Assembly: GCA_964507445.1 (NCBI GenBank)
Contig: CAZDQF010000013.1
Coordinates: forward strand, 1-64,000
DNA length: 64,000 nt
Direction of reading: 5' to 3'
Origin: GCA-2683135 sp964507445
GTDB taxonomy: Bacteria > Planctomycetota > GCA-002687715
Shown: one piece after another, positions 10,201 to 18,324 of the stretch
Layout of the letters: the number at the start of each line of letters is the position of its first letter
How positions within the stretch are numbered: position 1 is the stretch's first letter
The notes under the pieces: model-generated
What the model saw: the letters and a program-made list of their open reading frames with translations, nothing else
Database searches by the model: none
Told to the model about the DNA's origin: nothing
Translations under genes and position numbers: made by a program

Positions 10201-10265
10201 AGCAAGGCTGCGCCTCCGAGGAGGAGGAAGCAGGCGGCTGCGATGACGATCTTCTGCATGCTCAT
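7218..10265 (-). CDS. Large exported carboxypeptidase-regulatory-like protein with RG/RGG tracts
   Basis: A 1015-residue protein with an N-terminal hydrophobic anchor or signal (residues about 5-25) and an acidic linker (about 30-85). Several beta-sandwich units follow that read like carboxypeptidase-regulatory/transthyretin-like domains (for example DSAGEPVPGARIRVEAY near 565). At least four Arg-Gly-Gly-rich low-complexity tracts interrupt these units, encoded near 9540-9612, 8425-8505, 7815-7855 and 7335-7390, with a shorter one near 9190-9230. RGG boxes are usually RNA- or polyanion-binding in cytoplasmic proteins; on an exported protein they may bind polysaccharide or nucleic acid outside the membrane (inference). 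Function is unknown. The start at 10265 could instead be the ATG at 10259. Confidence 0.85.
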   Translation of the reverse strand: MSMQKIVIAAACFLLLGGAALLLLDDGAPQEDAPATRDAAVEPRRAPSPEVVADSELPEFPTIETERFDAEDEDRDDEEPAIEEEDLRFALITDQDGEPVPFAEIDLVSTSFSSGGVGGFGNTRPRTYRTTFKSGRDGFALLSPLPRRRFRIVANKGGHVGSAVYEQGKEVPGLPQDADAVVVLRPIKYLTVNVVDGAGTPSSHIRVQVGQPGSEESLWGRGGRGGRGGRGERGGRGERGARGSSRSDRVSGWTASPEGALTFGISMANPDLYEADELDVRALLPGSDRVTERITMPEHGDTQVTLHIPVSCALDINLVDRQDRPFTDPVSVTWYVEFDRERMQRDERGGDRRGRGRGGFGNFFSRSPVGSQTITDGNALIGGFAPNSKLRFVARKRGHVEETTVHQLTAQPLQKIKLLVGDEEPRLLLTLVDPAGKPIPRVRLEADIKYDGVVEDPAEDRQERFMRMLSGRRDRGSGSVTTGRDGTLSLPARTGLGGSLEFRIPAERSDWFGRGRRQRDGEDTQPEPALANLRFAPLEPGERRELGETPVNAYAILAEGIVLDSAGEPVPGARIRVEAYEARAEQDRFGRGGRGGRGGRGGRGGTESRGRGGPSARADEEGAFTVYGFADSDKQYSVLAETRRARSTSTPIAPGARGLRLIVKQTGGLAGRISAVDETLGLRIEARLRPASGPESDEGQRLDLGRDGAFQQTRLAPGPYELKVTVNGIEDTVIPGLMVPEGQVDRPGALANLLVGLDFFRAVVSVQDGSGTPIEGASVSFRSNGRTVRGTSGNGLQQPGQGSTERGRGGRGGRGGRDSERDRRSRFSGRRGGSSTDLFGQASAVLSRTATTSVSVSAEGYAPTDVSSARFPLTVRLTGGESITVKLNTALPGMEAVRSWRITLGDPEQQSDSNDPRSVWRVAFGGGLSQTLADGSTAVTFDNVNPGAYLVRLVGVPDFRGGGRGGRGGGRGGGRGGFSPIVLSLGQIQVKAGGGEQVAPLTVDVNTVLQSAGNQ

Positions 10266-10516
10266 GGTTTCCAGACCAGCTCCGCGGGAAGCACCAAGCT
10301 CCCAGTGTGCTTAACTTCCCTCGGATCACAATCTGTCGCCTCGCCGGCCCCGGGCCGGGTTGGGGACAGGGTGCAGGAATCTCCGGAACTGGCACCGTTC
10401 ATTGTACCTGCGCCAGAAGTCCAGGCCTGGATTGGATATCCGACACTTAGCCCCGGGATTGGGTCCTCACCTCCAGGTCGGACGGAGCAGATCCACGGGA
10501 CCTCAGCGCCGGTCAC

Positions 10517-10714
10517 TCGTGGCAGGCCGGCCCTCTGTTCGGCGACGGCGTACGACCAGATGGCAAGAGCCGCGGCTCCGAGGGGAACTTCCCGGGGATG
10601 GACCTTCTCCAGGGTGTCGCTGGCGGAGTGGTGGACGTCGAAGTACCGGAGAGTCGCCGGTCTCAGACCCATCTGCGGGACGCCGCGCTCTGATCGAACT
10701 GACCGGAGGGAGAT
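10517..10714 (-). pseudogene. Remnant of M28-family metallopeptidase C-terminus
   Basis: Reading leftward after a TGA at 10717-10715, an open stretch contains GVPQMGL followed by RYFDVHHSASDTLEKV and then PREVPLGAAALAIWSYAVAE. This is the characteristic C-terminal end of M28 aminopeptidases, including the HHxxxDT segment whose His is a zinc ligand. Nothing of the ~300 upstream residues (the other zinc ligands) is present, because the small membrane-protein gene at 10717 lies there on the other strand. The natural stop is also gone: the frame runs on to 10262 as unrelated sequence. I read it as a decayed, 5'-truncated gene. The rest of the 10266-10716 interval (about 10266-10516) shows no gene I can support. 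Confidence 0.6.
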
Positions 10715-10716
10715 TC

Positions 10717-10983
10717 ATGAAGACGTTTCTCAGGGATGCGCGGAGCTTGAAGGGCCCGGCAGCCCTTATTTGGGCGGGGGCTGTTGGTGCGGTGTGGGCC
10801 GGTTGTGCTCAAGTGACGGACGCCAGCACTGATGGGAGACCGATACGCTGGGACATGGCGATCTCCTGGCTGTTCGTCCTTGTCGCCTTCCTGTGCACAG
10901 CCGTCATGGTGGGTCGCCTTGAGCAGGGGCTGAACGCGTTGAAGGACGAGCTCGAGGGCCTGAGGGACCAGCAAGACGGTTGA
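10717..10983 (+). CDS. Small two-helix membrane protein, unknown function
   Basis: An 88-residue protein; ATG 10717 is preceded by GGAGGG at 10705-10710 (6-nt spacing), which fixes the start. There are two hydrophobic helices (about residues 14-32 and 48-66) separated by a short polar loop, then a charged heptad-like tail (LEQGLNALKDELEGLRDQQDG) predicted to form a coiled coil. I do not recognise the family. The gene overlaps the opposite-strand M28 remnant, so the remnant's 5' part has been replaced or overwritten here. Confidence 0.7.
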   Translation: MKTFLRDARSLKGPAALIWAGAVGAVWAGCAQVTDASTDGRPIRWDMAISWLFVLVAFLCTAVMVGRLEQGLNALKDELEGLRDQQDG

Positions 10984-11148
10984 GCTCGATAGAGAGCGTT
11001 CGACGGGCGTCCCGCTGCCTCGGTACGCGGGCTGTGACGGGATTTCCAGGGACGCCATCACCATGGGATTCAGGAGGGTCAGGCGGCTGGCTGGGATGGC
11101 TCGGATTGTACGAGTCCCGCCCGTCGTGGCAGGCTGGCCACCCATTCC

Positions 11149-12819
11149 ATGACGCGAAGCCTGCTGCTCACCTTCACCCTGCTCCTGAGCCTCTGCGCTT
11201 GCGGCGAGGACGACGTGTCCCCGGCGGCTCCGCTGCCCTGGCGTGACGTGGCGCGAGAGCGCGGGCTCGAGTTCTCCGTGGATCGGGGATCGGTCGAGGA
11301 CTGGTTCATGCCCGAGAGCATCGCCGCCGGCTGCGCGTTGTTCGACGCCAACGGCGACGGTCGACTCGATGTCTACGTCGTCAGCGGGTGGCGAGACGCC
11401 GAGGGACGGGTGGATGCGGAGAAGGGCCGCAACCGGCTGTGGCTACAGCGAGCTGACGGGACCTTCGAGGATGTCTCCCGATCTTCCGGCATGGATGACG
11501 GGGGATACGGCATGGGCGTGGCCGTCGGCGACGTGGACAACGACGGGGACCTGGACGTCTACATCACCAACTGGGGCCCTGACCGGCTCTACCGGAACGA
11601 GGGTGGAGGCCGGTTCTCGGACGTGACGTCGGCCTCCGGCATCGAGAACGATGCCTGGGGTGCGTCCGCCGGCTTCTGCGACCTGGACGACGACGGGTTG
11701 CTGGACCTCTTCGTCACCAATTACGTGGACTACGATCCCGACAGGCATGTGGGCCGGGACAACGCCGGTCGTCCGGAGTACATGGGTCCGGAGTCCCTCG
11801 AGGGGGTGCCTGACCGCCTGTTCCGAGGGGTGGGGGGCGGTCGCTTCGAGGACGTGAGCGACGCCGCGGGTATCTCGCGGGGCGCGGGCCGGGGCTTGGG
11901 GGTGGCGTTCCTGGACCTGGACGGCGACCACCGCCTCGACGTCTACGTGGCCAACGACCGGGAGGCCAACCACGCGTGGATCGCCCGGGGGGACGGCACG
12001 TTCCAGGAGCGCGCCTTGCCCCTGCGGCTGGCGGTCAACGAGCGTGGGGCGCCGGAGGCCAGCATGGGCATCGCCGTGGGGGATGGTGACGGGGACGGCC
12101 TGTTGGACCTGTTCCTGACCCACTTCCTCACGGAGACCCACACCCTCTACCGTCAGGAGCGGCGCGGCTCCTGGCGGGACGTGACTTCAGAGGTGGGGCT
12201 GGGGGCGTCGACCCGGAACGACACGGGGTGGGGCTGCGCCTTCGTGGACCTGGAGCACGACGGAGACCCTGATCTGGTGTGGATCAACGGGCGCGTGCTC
12301 CGCGGACCGGCGGTGGCGTCGGGCCGGGTCCCGAAGTTCTGGCGGCCCTACGCCCAGCGGGACCGCGTGTTCAAAAACCACGGAGGGACGTACGAAGAGG
12401 TCTTCATGCCCCCGCTCACCGAGCTGGAGGAGAACGGTCGCGGCCTGGCGGTGGGGGACGTGGACGGAGACGGGGACATGGACTGCCTCGTGAGCACGGC
12501 CAACGGCACGATCCGCCTGTTCCTCAACGAGATTCCGCAAAAAGGTCGGTGGTTGCAGGTCCGGGTCCGGGACCCGAAGCTCGGACGGGATGTGGAGGGG
12601 GCGGTCGTGACCCTCCATCGGGAGGCGGGTGACCGTGTCGCTGTGTGTTCCAGGACAGGGAGTTACCTGAGTTCAGGGCCGCCCGTGGCTCACTTCGGGC
12701 TGGGCTCCGACCCGTCGCCGGGGCGGCTGTCGGTTCGCTGGCCCGGGGGGGAGACGGAGGACTTCGGCACGACTGAAGTGGATCGACGCCTGATCCTGGA
12801 GCGGGGTCAGGGGCGTTAG
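11149..12819 (+). CDS. FG-GAP repeat / ASPIC-UnbV lipoprotein (CRTAC1-like)
   Basis: A 556-residue protein with a lipoprotein-type leader (LSLCAC, probable lipidated Cys18). The body is a beta-propeller of FG-GAP/VCBS repeats with repeated acidic loops such as DxNGDGRLD, DxDNDGDLD and DLDDDGLLD, which bind Ca in this fold. The C-terminal ~80 residues (RWLQVRVRD ... HFGLGSDPSPGRLSVRWPGG) are the ASPIC/UnbV domain. Proteins of this CRTAC1 type are abundant in planctomycetes, sit on the cell surface and have no defined biochemical activity. It shares only family, not close sequence, with the 1154-residue protein at 1.9-5.4 kb. Confidence 0.9.
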   Translation: MTRSLLLTFTLLLSLCACGEDDVSPAAPLPWRDVARERGLEFSVDRGSVEDWFMPESIAAGCALFDANGDGRLDVYVVSGWRDAEGRVDAEKGRNRLWLQRADGTFEDVSRSSGMDDGGYGMGVAVGDVDNDGDLDVYITNWGPDRLYRNEGGGRFSDVTSASGIENDAWGASAGFCDLDDDGLLDLFVTNYVDYDPDRHVGRDNAGRPEYMGPESLEGVPDRLFRGVGGGRFEDVSDAAGISRGAGRGLGVAFLDLDGDHRLDVYVANDREANHAWIARGDGTFQERALPLRLAVNERGAPEASMGIAVGDGDGDGLLDLFLTHFLTETHTLYRQERRGSWRDVTSEVGLGASTRNDTGWGCAFVDLEHDGDPDLVWINGRVLRGPAVASGRVPKFWRPYAQRDRVFKNHGGTYEEVFMPPLTELEENGRGLAVGDVDGDGDMDCLVSTANGTIRLFLNEIPQKGRWLQVRVRDPKLGRDVEGAVVTLHREAGDRVAVCSRTGSYLSSGPPVAHFGLGSDPSPGRLSVRWPGGETEDFGTTEVDRRLILERGQGR

Positions 12820-12946
12820 TCGCGGGATCCGAAGCCCGGTGGGTTGCAGTCGTAGTGCGGGACTAGGTACGCTTGTGCTCGTCACGTGCCCCTTCGCTTG
12901 CTTTTCGACTGCCTGTTACGCAGGACCCAATTCGGAGTGAGGTCCC

Positions 12947-14398
12947 ATGCGCGGATGCCGCACCGCTCTGTCGTTCTTTCTCGTCTGCACCCTGCTGATG
13001 CCCCTCGCCGCCCAGGCGCCGCTGGTATTGAACTGCACCTTGCGCAGCTTCACGCCGGTATCGGCGACTCCCTGGGTCGCTGACTGCTGGGGCTTCACGG
13101 ACAACCAGGGCCGCGACTTCGCGCTCATCTGCCGGGGCAACAGCGGCCTCAGCTGTTACGAGATCACCAACCCTGCCGCTCCGGTGTTCGCGTCCTCCAT
13201 CCCCTCCACGGGGAGTGACCTCAAGGACGTGAAGTTCATGACCAACCCGCCCACGGCGTTCGCCCTGCAGCAGGGGACCCAGACCCAGGTGGTGAGCCTC
13301 GCCAACCCGTACAACATGCAGGTGATCTCCACCATCTCCGGCGGCGCCCACAACGGGTTCGTCTATGAGGACGGCAACACCAAGCTGTACCTGCAGGCGC
13401 GCAACGGAGCGAGCCCCTACAACCTGCGGGTCTACGACGTCTCCAACCCGGCGAATCCCATCGCCCGTGACACGTGGCAGCCCCCGGGGAGCACCCAGAC
13501 CCACGACGTCTACGCTCAGGACGGCATCGCCTACGTGTTCTGCCTGTTCGGTGCCAACGAGGGCACCTATCAGATCGACATCAGCAACCCGTCGAACATC
13601 TTCCAGGTGGGTCCGGTGATCCCCTCGGGAGGCCTCAGCCACTCCGGCTGGGTCTACAACCCGCCGGGAGGGGCGTCCAAGTTCCTCATCGAGTGCAACG
13701 AGACCGCGGGCGGTCACGTGAAGCTCTACGACGTCTCCGACGTCAACAGTTCAACCCTCGTGACGGAGGTGTTCACCCCCACGGGCAACAACATCTCCAT
13801 CCACAACCCGGTGGTGATGGACAAGTACTGCTTCATCTCGTGGTACGCGGACTACCTCCGCATCCTCGACATGTCCCGCCCGAGCGACCCGGTGGAGATC
13901 GGGATCTACGATCCCTGGCCGACCAACGCCGGTGCGAGCGTGTACGACGGCTGCTGGGGCGCGGTGCCGCTCAAGCGCCTCCCCAACGGCGGCTACCGCG
14001 TGATCGCGACGGAGAGCTTCAGCTCCAATCGCGGCTTCTACATCATCGACTTCAACCCGCCGCAGGCGCCGAGCATCTCCCTGACCACCAACGGTCTCGG
14101 TAACGTGAGCTTCTCGGTCAGCGACGCAGCGCCGGGGACCCCCATGTACAACGGCATCTCGTCAATCACGACGGGCATCGTCGGTGACGGCCCGGTCGGC
14201 GGCATCGGCGCGGACGCGCTGTTCTCCCTGACCAACCTGGTTCAGCCGTACTACGCGTCCGCCAACGTCAGCGGGAACTACAGCTTCTCCCTGCCCAACG
14301 GTTCGATCCCCGCCGGGGTCACCTTCGACGTGATCAACTTCTCTCAGACCCCGTCCAACGGCTGGCAGCCCAGTCAGGTCGGGCGCATCACCTTCTGA
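12947..14398 (+). CDS. Secreted choice-of-anchor-B / LVIVD-repeat-type protein
   Basis: A 483-residue protein with a clear signal peptide (residues about 1-23, cleavage near LAAQA). The central part has repeated units of the form YDVSNPANP, IDISNPSN and DMSRPSDP separated by HDV or SHSGW segments. This pattern is typical of LVIVD-repeat beta-propellers in 'choice-of-anchor B' proteins. The last ~110 residues form a separate Ser/Asn/Gly-rich beta domain ending in FDVINFSQTPSNGWQPSQVGRI, a likely cell-surface or sorting module. No catalytic signature is visible. A stem-loop lies just after the stop. Confidence 0.75.
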   Translation: MRGCRTALSFFLVCTLLMPLAAQAPLVLNCTLRSFTPVSATPWVADCWGFTDNQGRDFALICRGNSGLSCYEITNPAAPVFASSIPSTGSDLKDVKFMTNPPTAFALQQGTQTQVVSLANPYNMQVISTISGGAHNGFVYEDGNTKLYLQARNGASPYNLRVYDVSNPANPIARDTWQPPGSTQTHDVYAQDGIAYVFCLFGANEGTYQIDISNPSNIFQVGPVIPSGGLSHSGWVYNPPGGASKFLIECNETAGGHVKLYDVSDVNSSTLVTEVFTPTGNNISIHNPVVMDKYCFISWYADYLRILDMSRPSDPVEIGIYDPWPTNAGASVYDGCWGAVPLKRLPNGGYRVIATESFSSNRGFYIIDFNPPQAPSISLTTNGLGNVSFSVSDAAPGTPMYNGISSITTGIVGDGPVGGIGADALFSLTNLVQPYYASANVSGNYSFSLPNGSIPAGVTFDVINFSQTPSNGWQPSQVGRITF

Positions 14399-14422
14399 GT
14401 CTGCTTGATCCTCGAGGGCATG

Positions 14423-14457
14423 AGGCCGGGTTGCTCCCACGCGGGGTATCCCGGCCT
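14423..14457 (+). terminator. Candidate terminator hairpin after the LVIVD-type gene
   Basis: Perfect 8-bp arms (aggccggg at 14423-14430, cccggcct at 14450-14457) with a 19-nt loop start 24 nt after the stop codon of the upstream gene. Only a short T-rich run (tttgtcgtt) follows, so it is a weak intrinsic terminator at best. Confidence 0.5.
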
Positions 14458-14532
14458 TTGTCGTTCGTGGGTGGGTCGTTTTTTCCCGCTTCCATGGTCA
14501 GGCCTACGGACGCCGAATTAGGATCCTCGGCA

Positions 14533-15732
14533 ATGCTGCGTCTCGCACTCGGGCTGTTCTCGATCACCTCTTGCGTCCTCGCCCAGCCGGGCTTCGAGGA
14601 GCGAGCGAGCGCCTCCATGGAACGGGGTCGTCGGGCCTTGTTGTCGACACAGCGTGGAGACGGGGCCTTCGCCAACAACGTCGGGGAGCACGCCCTGGTG
14701 ATCCTGGCCCTGGTGCACTCAGGCGCAGACCCTGAGTCGGCTTCCATGAAGCGGGCGCTTCGGCCCCTGCGACGTCAGGCCAAGACGAACTACGAGCGCG
14801 CGGTCCGGCTCATGGCCATCGAGCTGCTGAAGTCTCCCTCGCTAAAGGAGACGGCCCAGGGCGACCTGGAGGACCTGGTGCACCATCAATCCAGCAGCGG
14901 CGGCTGGGACTACGGTGCTGCGGGTGAGCGGACGGACAACTCCTGCACCCAGTACGCGTTGCTGGGTTTGCGGGCGGCGCACAAGCTCGGGCTCCAGACA
15001 CCCCGGGCGGTGTGGAAGAAGGCGCTCCGGTACCTGCTCGGGCAACAGGCCCGGGACGGCGGGGTCGGCTACACGCGGGGCAAGGAGGCTACCGCGTCCA
15101 TGACCGCCGGGGCCGTGTCCTCCCTCGCGGCGACCGCCGCCCGGTCGGGGCTGCGAGATAACGGCAGCCACCGCGCCCGGGTCGACCGTTCCATCAAGCG
15201 TGCCACGGCCTGGCTCGCGAAGCGCTGGAAGCCGGGGCAGGGGCCGCACCCTTACTACACCCTCTACGGGCTCGAGCGCGCCATGGCCTTCTCCGGACAG
15301 GATCGGCTGGGCACCCGGGACTGGTACCGGGAGGGTGCTGCGTACCTGCTCAAGCACCAGCAGAGGGACGGATGGTGGGGTCCGAAGAACATCCGGCGCA
15401 CCTCCTTCGCGCTGTTGTTCCTGTCACGGGCCTCGACGGCCATCTCCGGGGAGACCCCCGGGAGCGTGCACCAGATCATGACCGAGCTGACAGCGCAGTC
15501 GCAGTCCAAGGACGTGACCGGGGCCGTGGCGAGGTTGAAGCGAAAGGGGCGGGGGGCGGTGTCGCAGGTCGTCCACTACCTCTCCGATCCGGTGAAGGCG
15601 CGGCGCAGGGTCGCGGCCCGCGCCCTCCGTGAGTTGACGGGCAAGAGCTTCGGTTACGACCCCGGACTGCCGGTGGACGAGAACGGGCCGGCCATCGAGG
15701 ACTGGAAGAAGTTCGTCTCCTCCGGCAAGTGA
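14533..15732 (+). CDS. Exported prenyltransferase/squalene-cyclase-type alpha-barrel repeat protein
   Basis: 399 residues from ATG 14533, where a signal peptide begins (MLRLALGLFSITSCVLA); an in-frame ATG further upstream gives no leader and lacks a ribosome site. The repeats QRGDGAFANN, QSSSGGWDYG, QARDGGVGYT and QQRDGWWGPK are QW-like motifs of the terpenoid-cyclase/prenyltransferase (alpha/alpha)6 barrel. The cyclase DxDD acid motif is not seen, so terpene cyclisation is unlikely. Planctomycetes carry many such exported proteins of unknown use. It is followed by a PHP-domain protein and a second barrel protein in the same direction. Confidence 0.8.
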   Translation: MLRLALGLFSITSCVLAQPGFEERASASMERGRRALLSTQRGDGAFANNVGEHALVILALVHSGADPESASMKRALRPLRRQAKTNYERAVRLMAIELLKSPSLKETAQGDLEDLVHHQSSSGGWDYGAAGERTDNSCTQYALLGLRAAHKLGLQTPRAVWKKALRYLLGQQARDGGVGYTRGKEATASMTAGAVSSLAATAARSGLRDNGSHRARVDRSIKRATAWLAKRWKPGQGPHPYYTLYGLERAMAFSGQDRLGTRDWYREGAAYLLKHQQRDGWWGPKNIRRTSFALLFLSRASTAISGETPGSVHQIMTELTAQSQSKDVTGAVARLKRKGRGAVSQVVHYLSDPVKARRRVAARALRELTGKSFGYDPGLPVDENGPAIEDWKKFVSSGK

Positions 15733-15790
15733 TGGCGCCTGTCCGGCCGTTCCGCTCGTCTCCCCGTGGTGGTTGGGGTAGGTTGGCGCC

Positions 15791-17086
15791 ATGCGTCCCC
15801 TGACCTTGCTCCTCGCCGCCGTCCTCCTCCTCGCCAGCTCCTCCGTCCACGGTGTCAACGCCCCCGCTGAGCGGGCCGAGCGTTGGTACAAGGGGAACAC
15901 CCACACTCACACCTTGTGGTCGGACGGGAACGACTTCCCGGAGATGGTCGCGGACTGGTATCGCAGCAACGGCTACCACTTCCTCGCCCTATCGGATCAC
16001 AACATCCTGAGTCGAGGGGATCGCTGGATGGAGACGGCGGCCGTCCGTAAGCGGGTGAAGGGGGCGGCCACCGATCCGGTGGAGCGGCTCAAGGCGCGGT
16101 TCGGGGCAGAGGCGGTTCGGATGCGCACGCGGGACGGCCGGGAGCAGATCCGGATCAGCCCTCTCGACGAGGTCCGGGGCCGCTTCGAGAAGGCCGGAGA
16201 GTTCATCCTGATCGAGGCCGAGGAGATCACCGACGACTTCAAGCGGAAGCCGGTCCACATCAACGCCATGAACCTGGCCGAGCTGATCAAGCCTCGCCAC
16301 GGCAGCGGGATCCAGGACACCATGCGCAACAACCTGGCCGCGGTGGCCGAACACGCCCGCGCCTCAGGCCGACGGATCATGGCCCACCTGAACCACGCCA
16401 ACTTCGGGTATGCCATCACGGCGGAGGACATGGCGGCGGTCGCGCTGCTGAAGTACTTCGAGGTCTATAACGGGCACCCCTCCGTGAATCACGAAGGGGA
16501 CGCCTCGCACGCGGGGGATGAGCGGGCCTGGGACATCGCCAACACCATCCGCGTCGGTGACATGAAGACCCGGCCGATCTACGGCGTCGCGACCGACGAC
16601 TCCCACCACTATCACGGCATCGGCGGAGCCACCACCGGGCGCGGTTGGATCCAGGTCCGCGCGCCGCAGCTCACGGCGGATCACCTGGTGGAGGCCATGG
16701 ACGAGGGAGACTTCTACGCCTCCAGCGGGGTCGAGCTGTCCGCCCTGCACTACGACGGCGAGAGCCTCTCGATCTCTGTCGATGGCAGACCTGGGGACGA
16801 GTACACCGTCCGCTTCATCGGGACCTTGGAGTCCACCGATCGCACCGGTCAACCCGTGGTCAACTCGAACGGGGTGACCCTGCGGGTGACGCGGACATAC
16901 AACGCCGCGGTGGGGGCGGTCCTCCAGGAGACCAAGGGCACCGAGGCTCGTTATCGGTTGACCGGCAAGGAGCTCTTCGTGAGGGCGCATGTCCTGTCCT
17001 CCCGCCCGCACCCGAACGCTTCGTTCAAGGGGCAGGTGGAGGAGGCGTGGACTCAACCCGTGGGATGGGAACGACGGGTCCGTTGA
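15791..17086 (+). CDS. Exported PHP-domain metal-dependent phosphoesterase-like protein
   Basis: A 431-residue protein with a signal peptide (about residues 1-22). Immediately after it comes the PHP metal-binding start NTHTHTLWSDG (HxH, residues ~37-39), then ALSDHN (~67), a conserved Glu region (IEAEEI, ~143) and late DDSHHYH (~259), matching the order of PHP metal ligands. PHP proteins hydrolyse phosphoesters with two or three metals, but many exported members have unknown substrates. The 3' end overlaps the next gene by about 22 bp, so translation is probably coupled and the three genes 14533-18273 form one unit. Confidence 0.82.
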   Translation: MRPLTLLLAAVLLLASSSVHGVNAPAERAERWYKGNTHTHTLWSDGNDFPEMVADWYRSNGYHFLALSDHNILSRGDRWMETAAVRKRVKGAATDPVERLKARFGAEAVRMRTRDGREQIRISPLDEVRGRFEKAGEFILIEAEEITDDFKRKPVHINAMNLAELIKPRHGSGIQDTMRNNLAAVAEHARASGRRIMAHLNHANFGYAITAEDMAAVALLKYFEVYNGHPSVNHEGDASHAGDERAWDIANTIRVGDMKTRPIYGVATDDSHHYHGIGGATTGRGWIQVRAPQLTADHLVEAMDEGDFYASSGVELSALHYDGESLSISVDGRPGDEYTVRFIGTLESTDRTGQPVVNSNGVTLRVTRTYNAAVGAVLQETKGTEARYRLTGKELFVRAHVLSSRPHPNASFKGQVEEAWTQPVGWERRVR

Positions 17087-18273
17087 CCCCGGACGCCGTC
17101 CAGACCTCGGGTTCCCGGACCCTGAACCGCCTCGCCGCTCTGGGCGTGGCGGCGTTGGTCGGCCTGACGGTGATGACGGTCACGCTGACGCCTGACTGGC
17201 GACGTCCTTCTCAACCGCCTCCGATCGGGCCGGGGGTGGAGTCGGCAGAGGCCCCGTCGCCGGAGGAGGTGGATCGTGCCGTAGAGAGAGGCCTCCGGTG
17301 GTTGGCCGATCAGCAGGCTCCGAACGGCGCCTGGACCGGCGCCACGGGCCACAAGCGCGGCGACGGTTACGTGGTGTTCTACGACGAGGAGTGGCAGGCG
17401 GAGTTTCAGCGCGGCCATCCGGGGGTCACGGCGTTGGCCGGCCTGGCGTTCCTCGCCAACGGACAGCTCCCCGGTCGCGGTCTACACGGGAAGACCATCG
17501 ACCGGGTCCTGGACTACCTGCTGGATTGTACGGGGAGCGCCGCCTACATCACGGACGCCGGTTCGCGGATGTACAGCCACTCGTTCTCGGTCCTCCTGCT
17601 GTCCCAGGTCCACGGCATGACCCGGCGCCGCTCGGAGGAGATCGAAGAGAAGCTGCGGGAGGCCTGCCGATTCGTGGTCTCGGCGCAGAACGCTCACGGG
17701 GCCTGGCGCTACACCCCCGGTATGCTGCAGTCGGACCTCTCAGTCACGGTCTGCCAGGTGCAGGCGTTGCGGGCGGCACGGAACGTGGGCATTCATGTAC
17801 CCAAGGTGTGCATCGACCGGGTGGTCCGATACGTGAAGAAGAGCCGCATCGAACACGGTCGGGAGCGCGGCGCGTTCTACTACAAGATCCATGGCCGCGC
17901 GGCGCGCACCAAGACGTCCTTCACCGTGAACGCCGCCGCCGCGACCTGCCTCCACTCGGCGGGCGTGTTCGATGACGCTCTCGACGGCCCGGCGCTGGAG
18001 TATGTGGAGGACCGGTACGACGAGGTCAGCACCTACTACCCTGATCACTACTTCTTCTGGTACGGCAACTACTACGCCGTTCAGGCGATGCAGATGCAGG
18101 GAGGCAAGCGCTGGGAGCGCTACTGGAAGAAGATCTCTCGCGACCTGGTCAGGCGACAAGGCCGCGATGGCAGGTGGCCCAACTCCGTCGGTCCCGGTGA
18201 CGCGTTCTCGACGGCCATGGCCTGTCTTATCCTGCGAGTGCCTCTGGGTTACCTGCCCATCTTCAGGCACTGA
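17065..18273 (+). CDS. Membrane-anchored prenyltransferase/squalene-cyclase-type repeat protein
   Basis: About 402 residues from ATG 17065; GTG 17047 is an alternative, and both overlap the PHP gene. A hydrophobic anchor at about 16-40 is followed by a Pro-rich spacer, then repeats: GLRWLADQQAPNGAWTG (~75), HPGVTALAGLAFL (~117), AQNAHGAWRYTP and GRWPNSVGPGDAFSTAMACL near the end. These are QW-type motifs of the alpha-barrel fold. It is the second such protein in this unit but has a different architecture from the first (uncleaved anchor versus signal peptide). No cyclase acid motif is visible. Confidence 0.8.
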   Translation: MGTTGPLTPDAVQTSGSRTLNRLAALGVAALVGLTVMTVTLTPDWRRPSQPPPIGPGVESAEAPSPEEVDRAVERGLRWLADQQAPNGAWTGATGHKRGDGYVVFYDEEWQAEFQRGHPGVTALAGLAFLANGQLPGRGLHGKTIDRVLDYLLDCTGSAAYITDAGSRMYSHSFSVLLLSQVHGMTRRRSEEIEEKLREACRFVVSAQNAHGAWRYTPGMLQSDLSVTVCQVQALRAARNVGIHVPKVCIDRVVRYVKKSRIEHGRERGAFYYKIHGRAARTKTSFTVNAAAATCLHSAGVFDDALDGPALEYVEDRYDEVSTYYPDHYFFWYGNYYAVQAMQMQGGKRWERYWKKISRDLVRRQGRDGRWPNSVGPGDAFSTAMACLILRVPLGYLPIFRH

Positions 18274-18324
18274 GGGGAGCCGTCGACGAGACAGGGGGCC
18301 CGTCGCGGCGGCCCGTTCGGAGCC

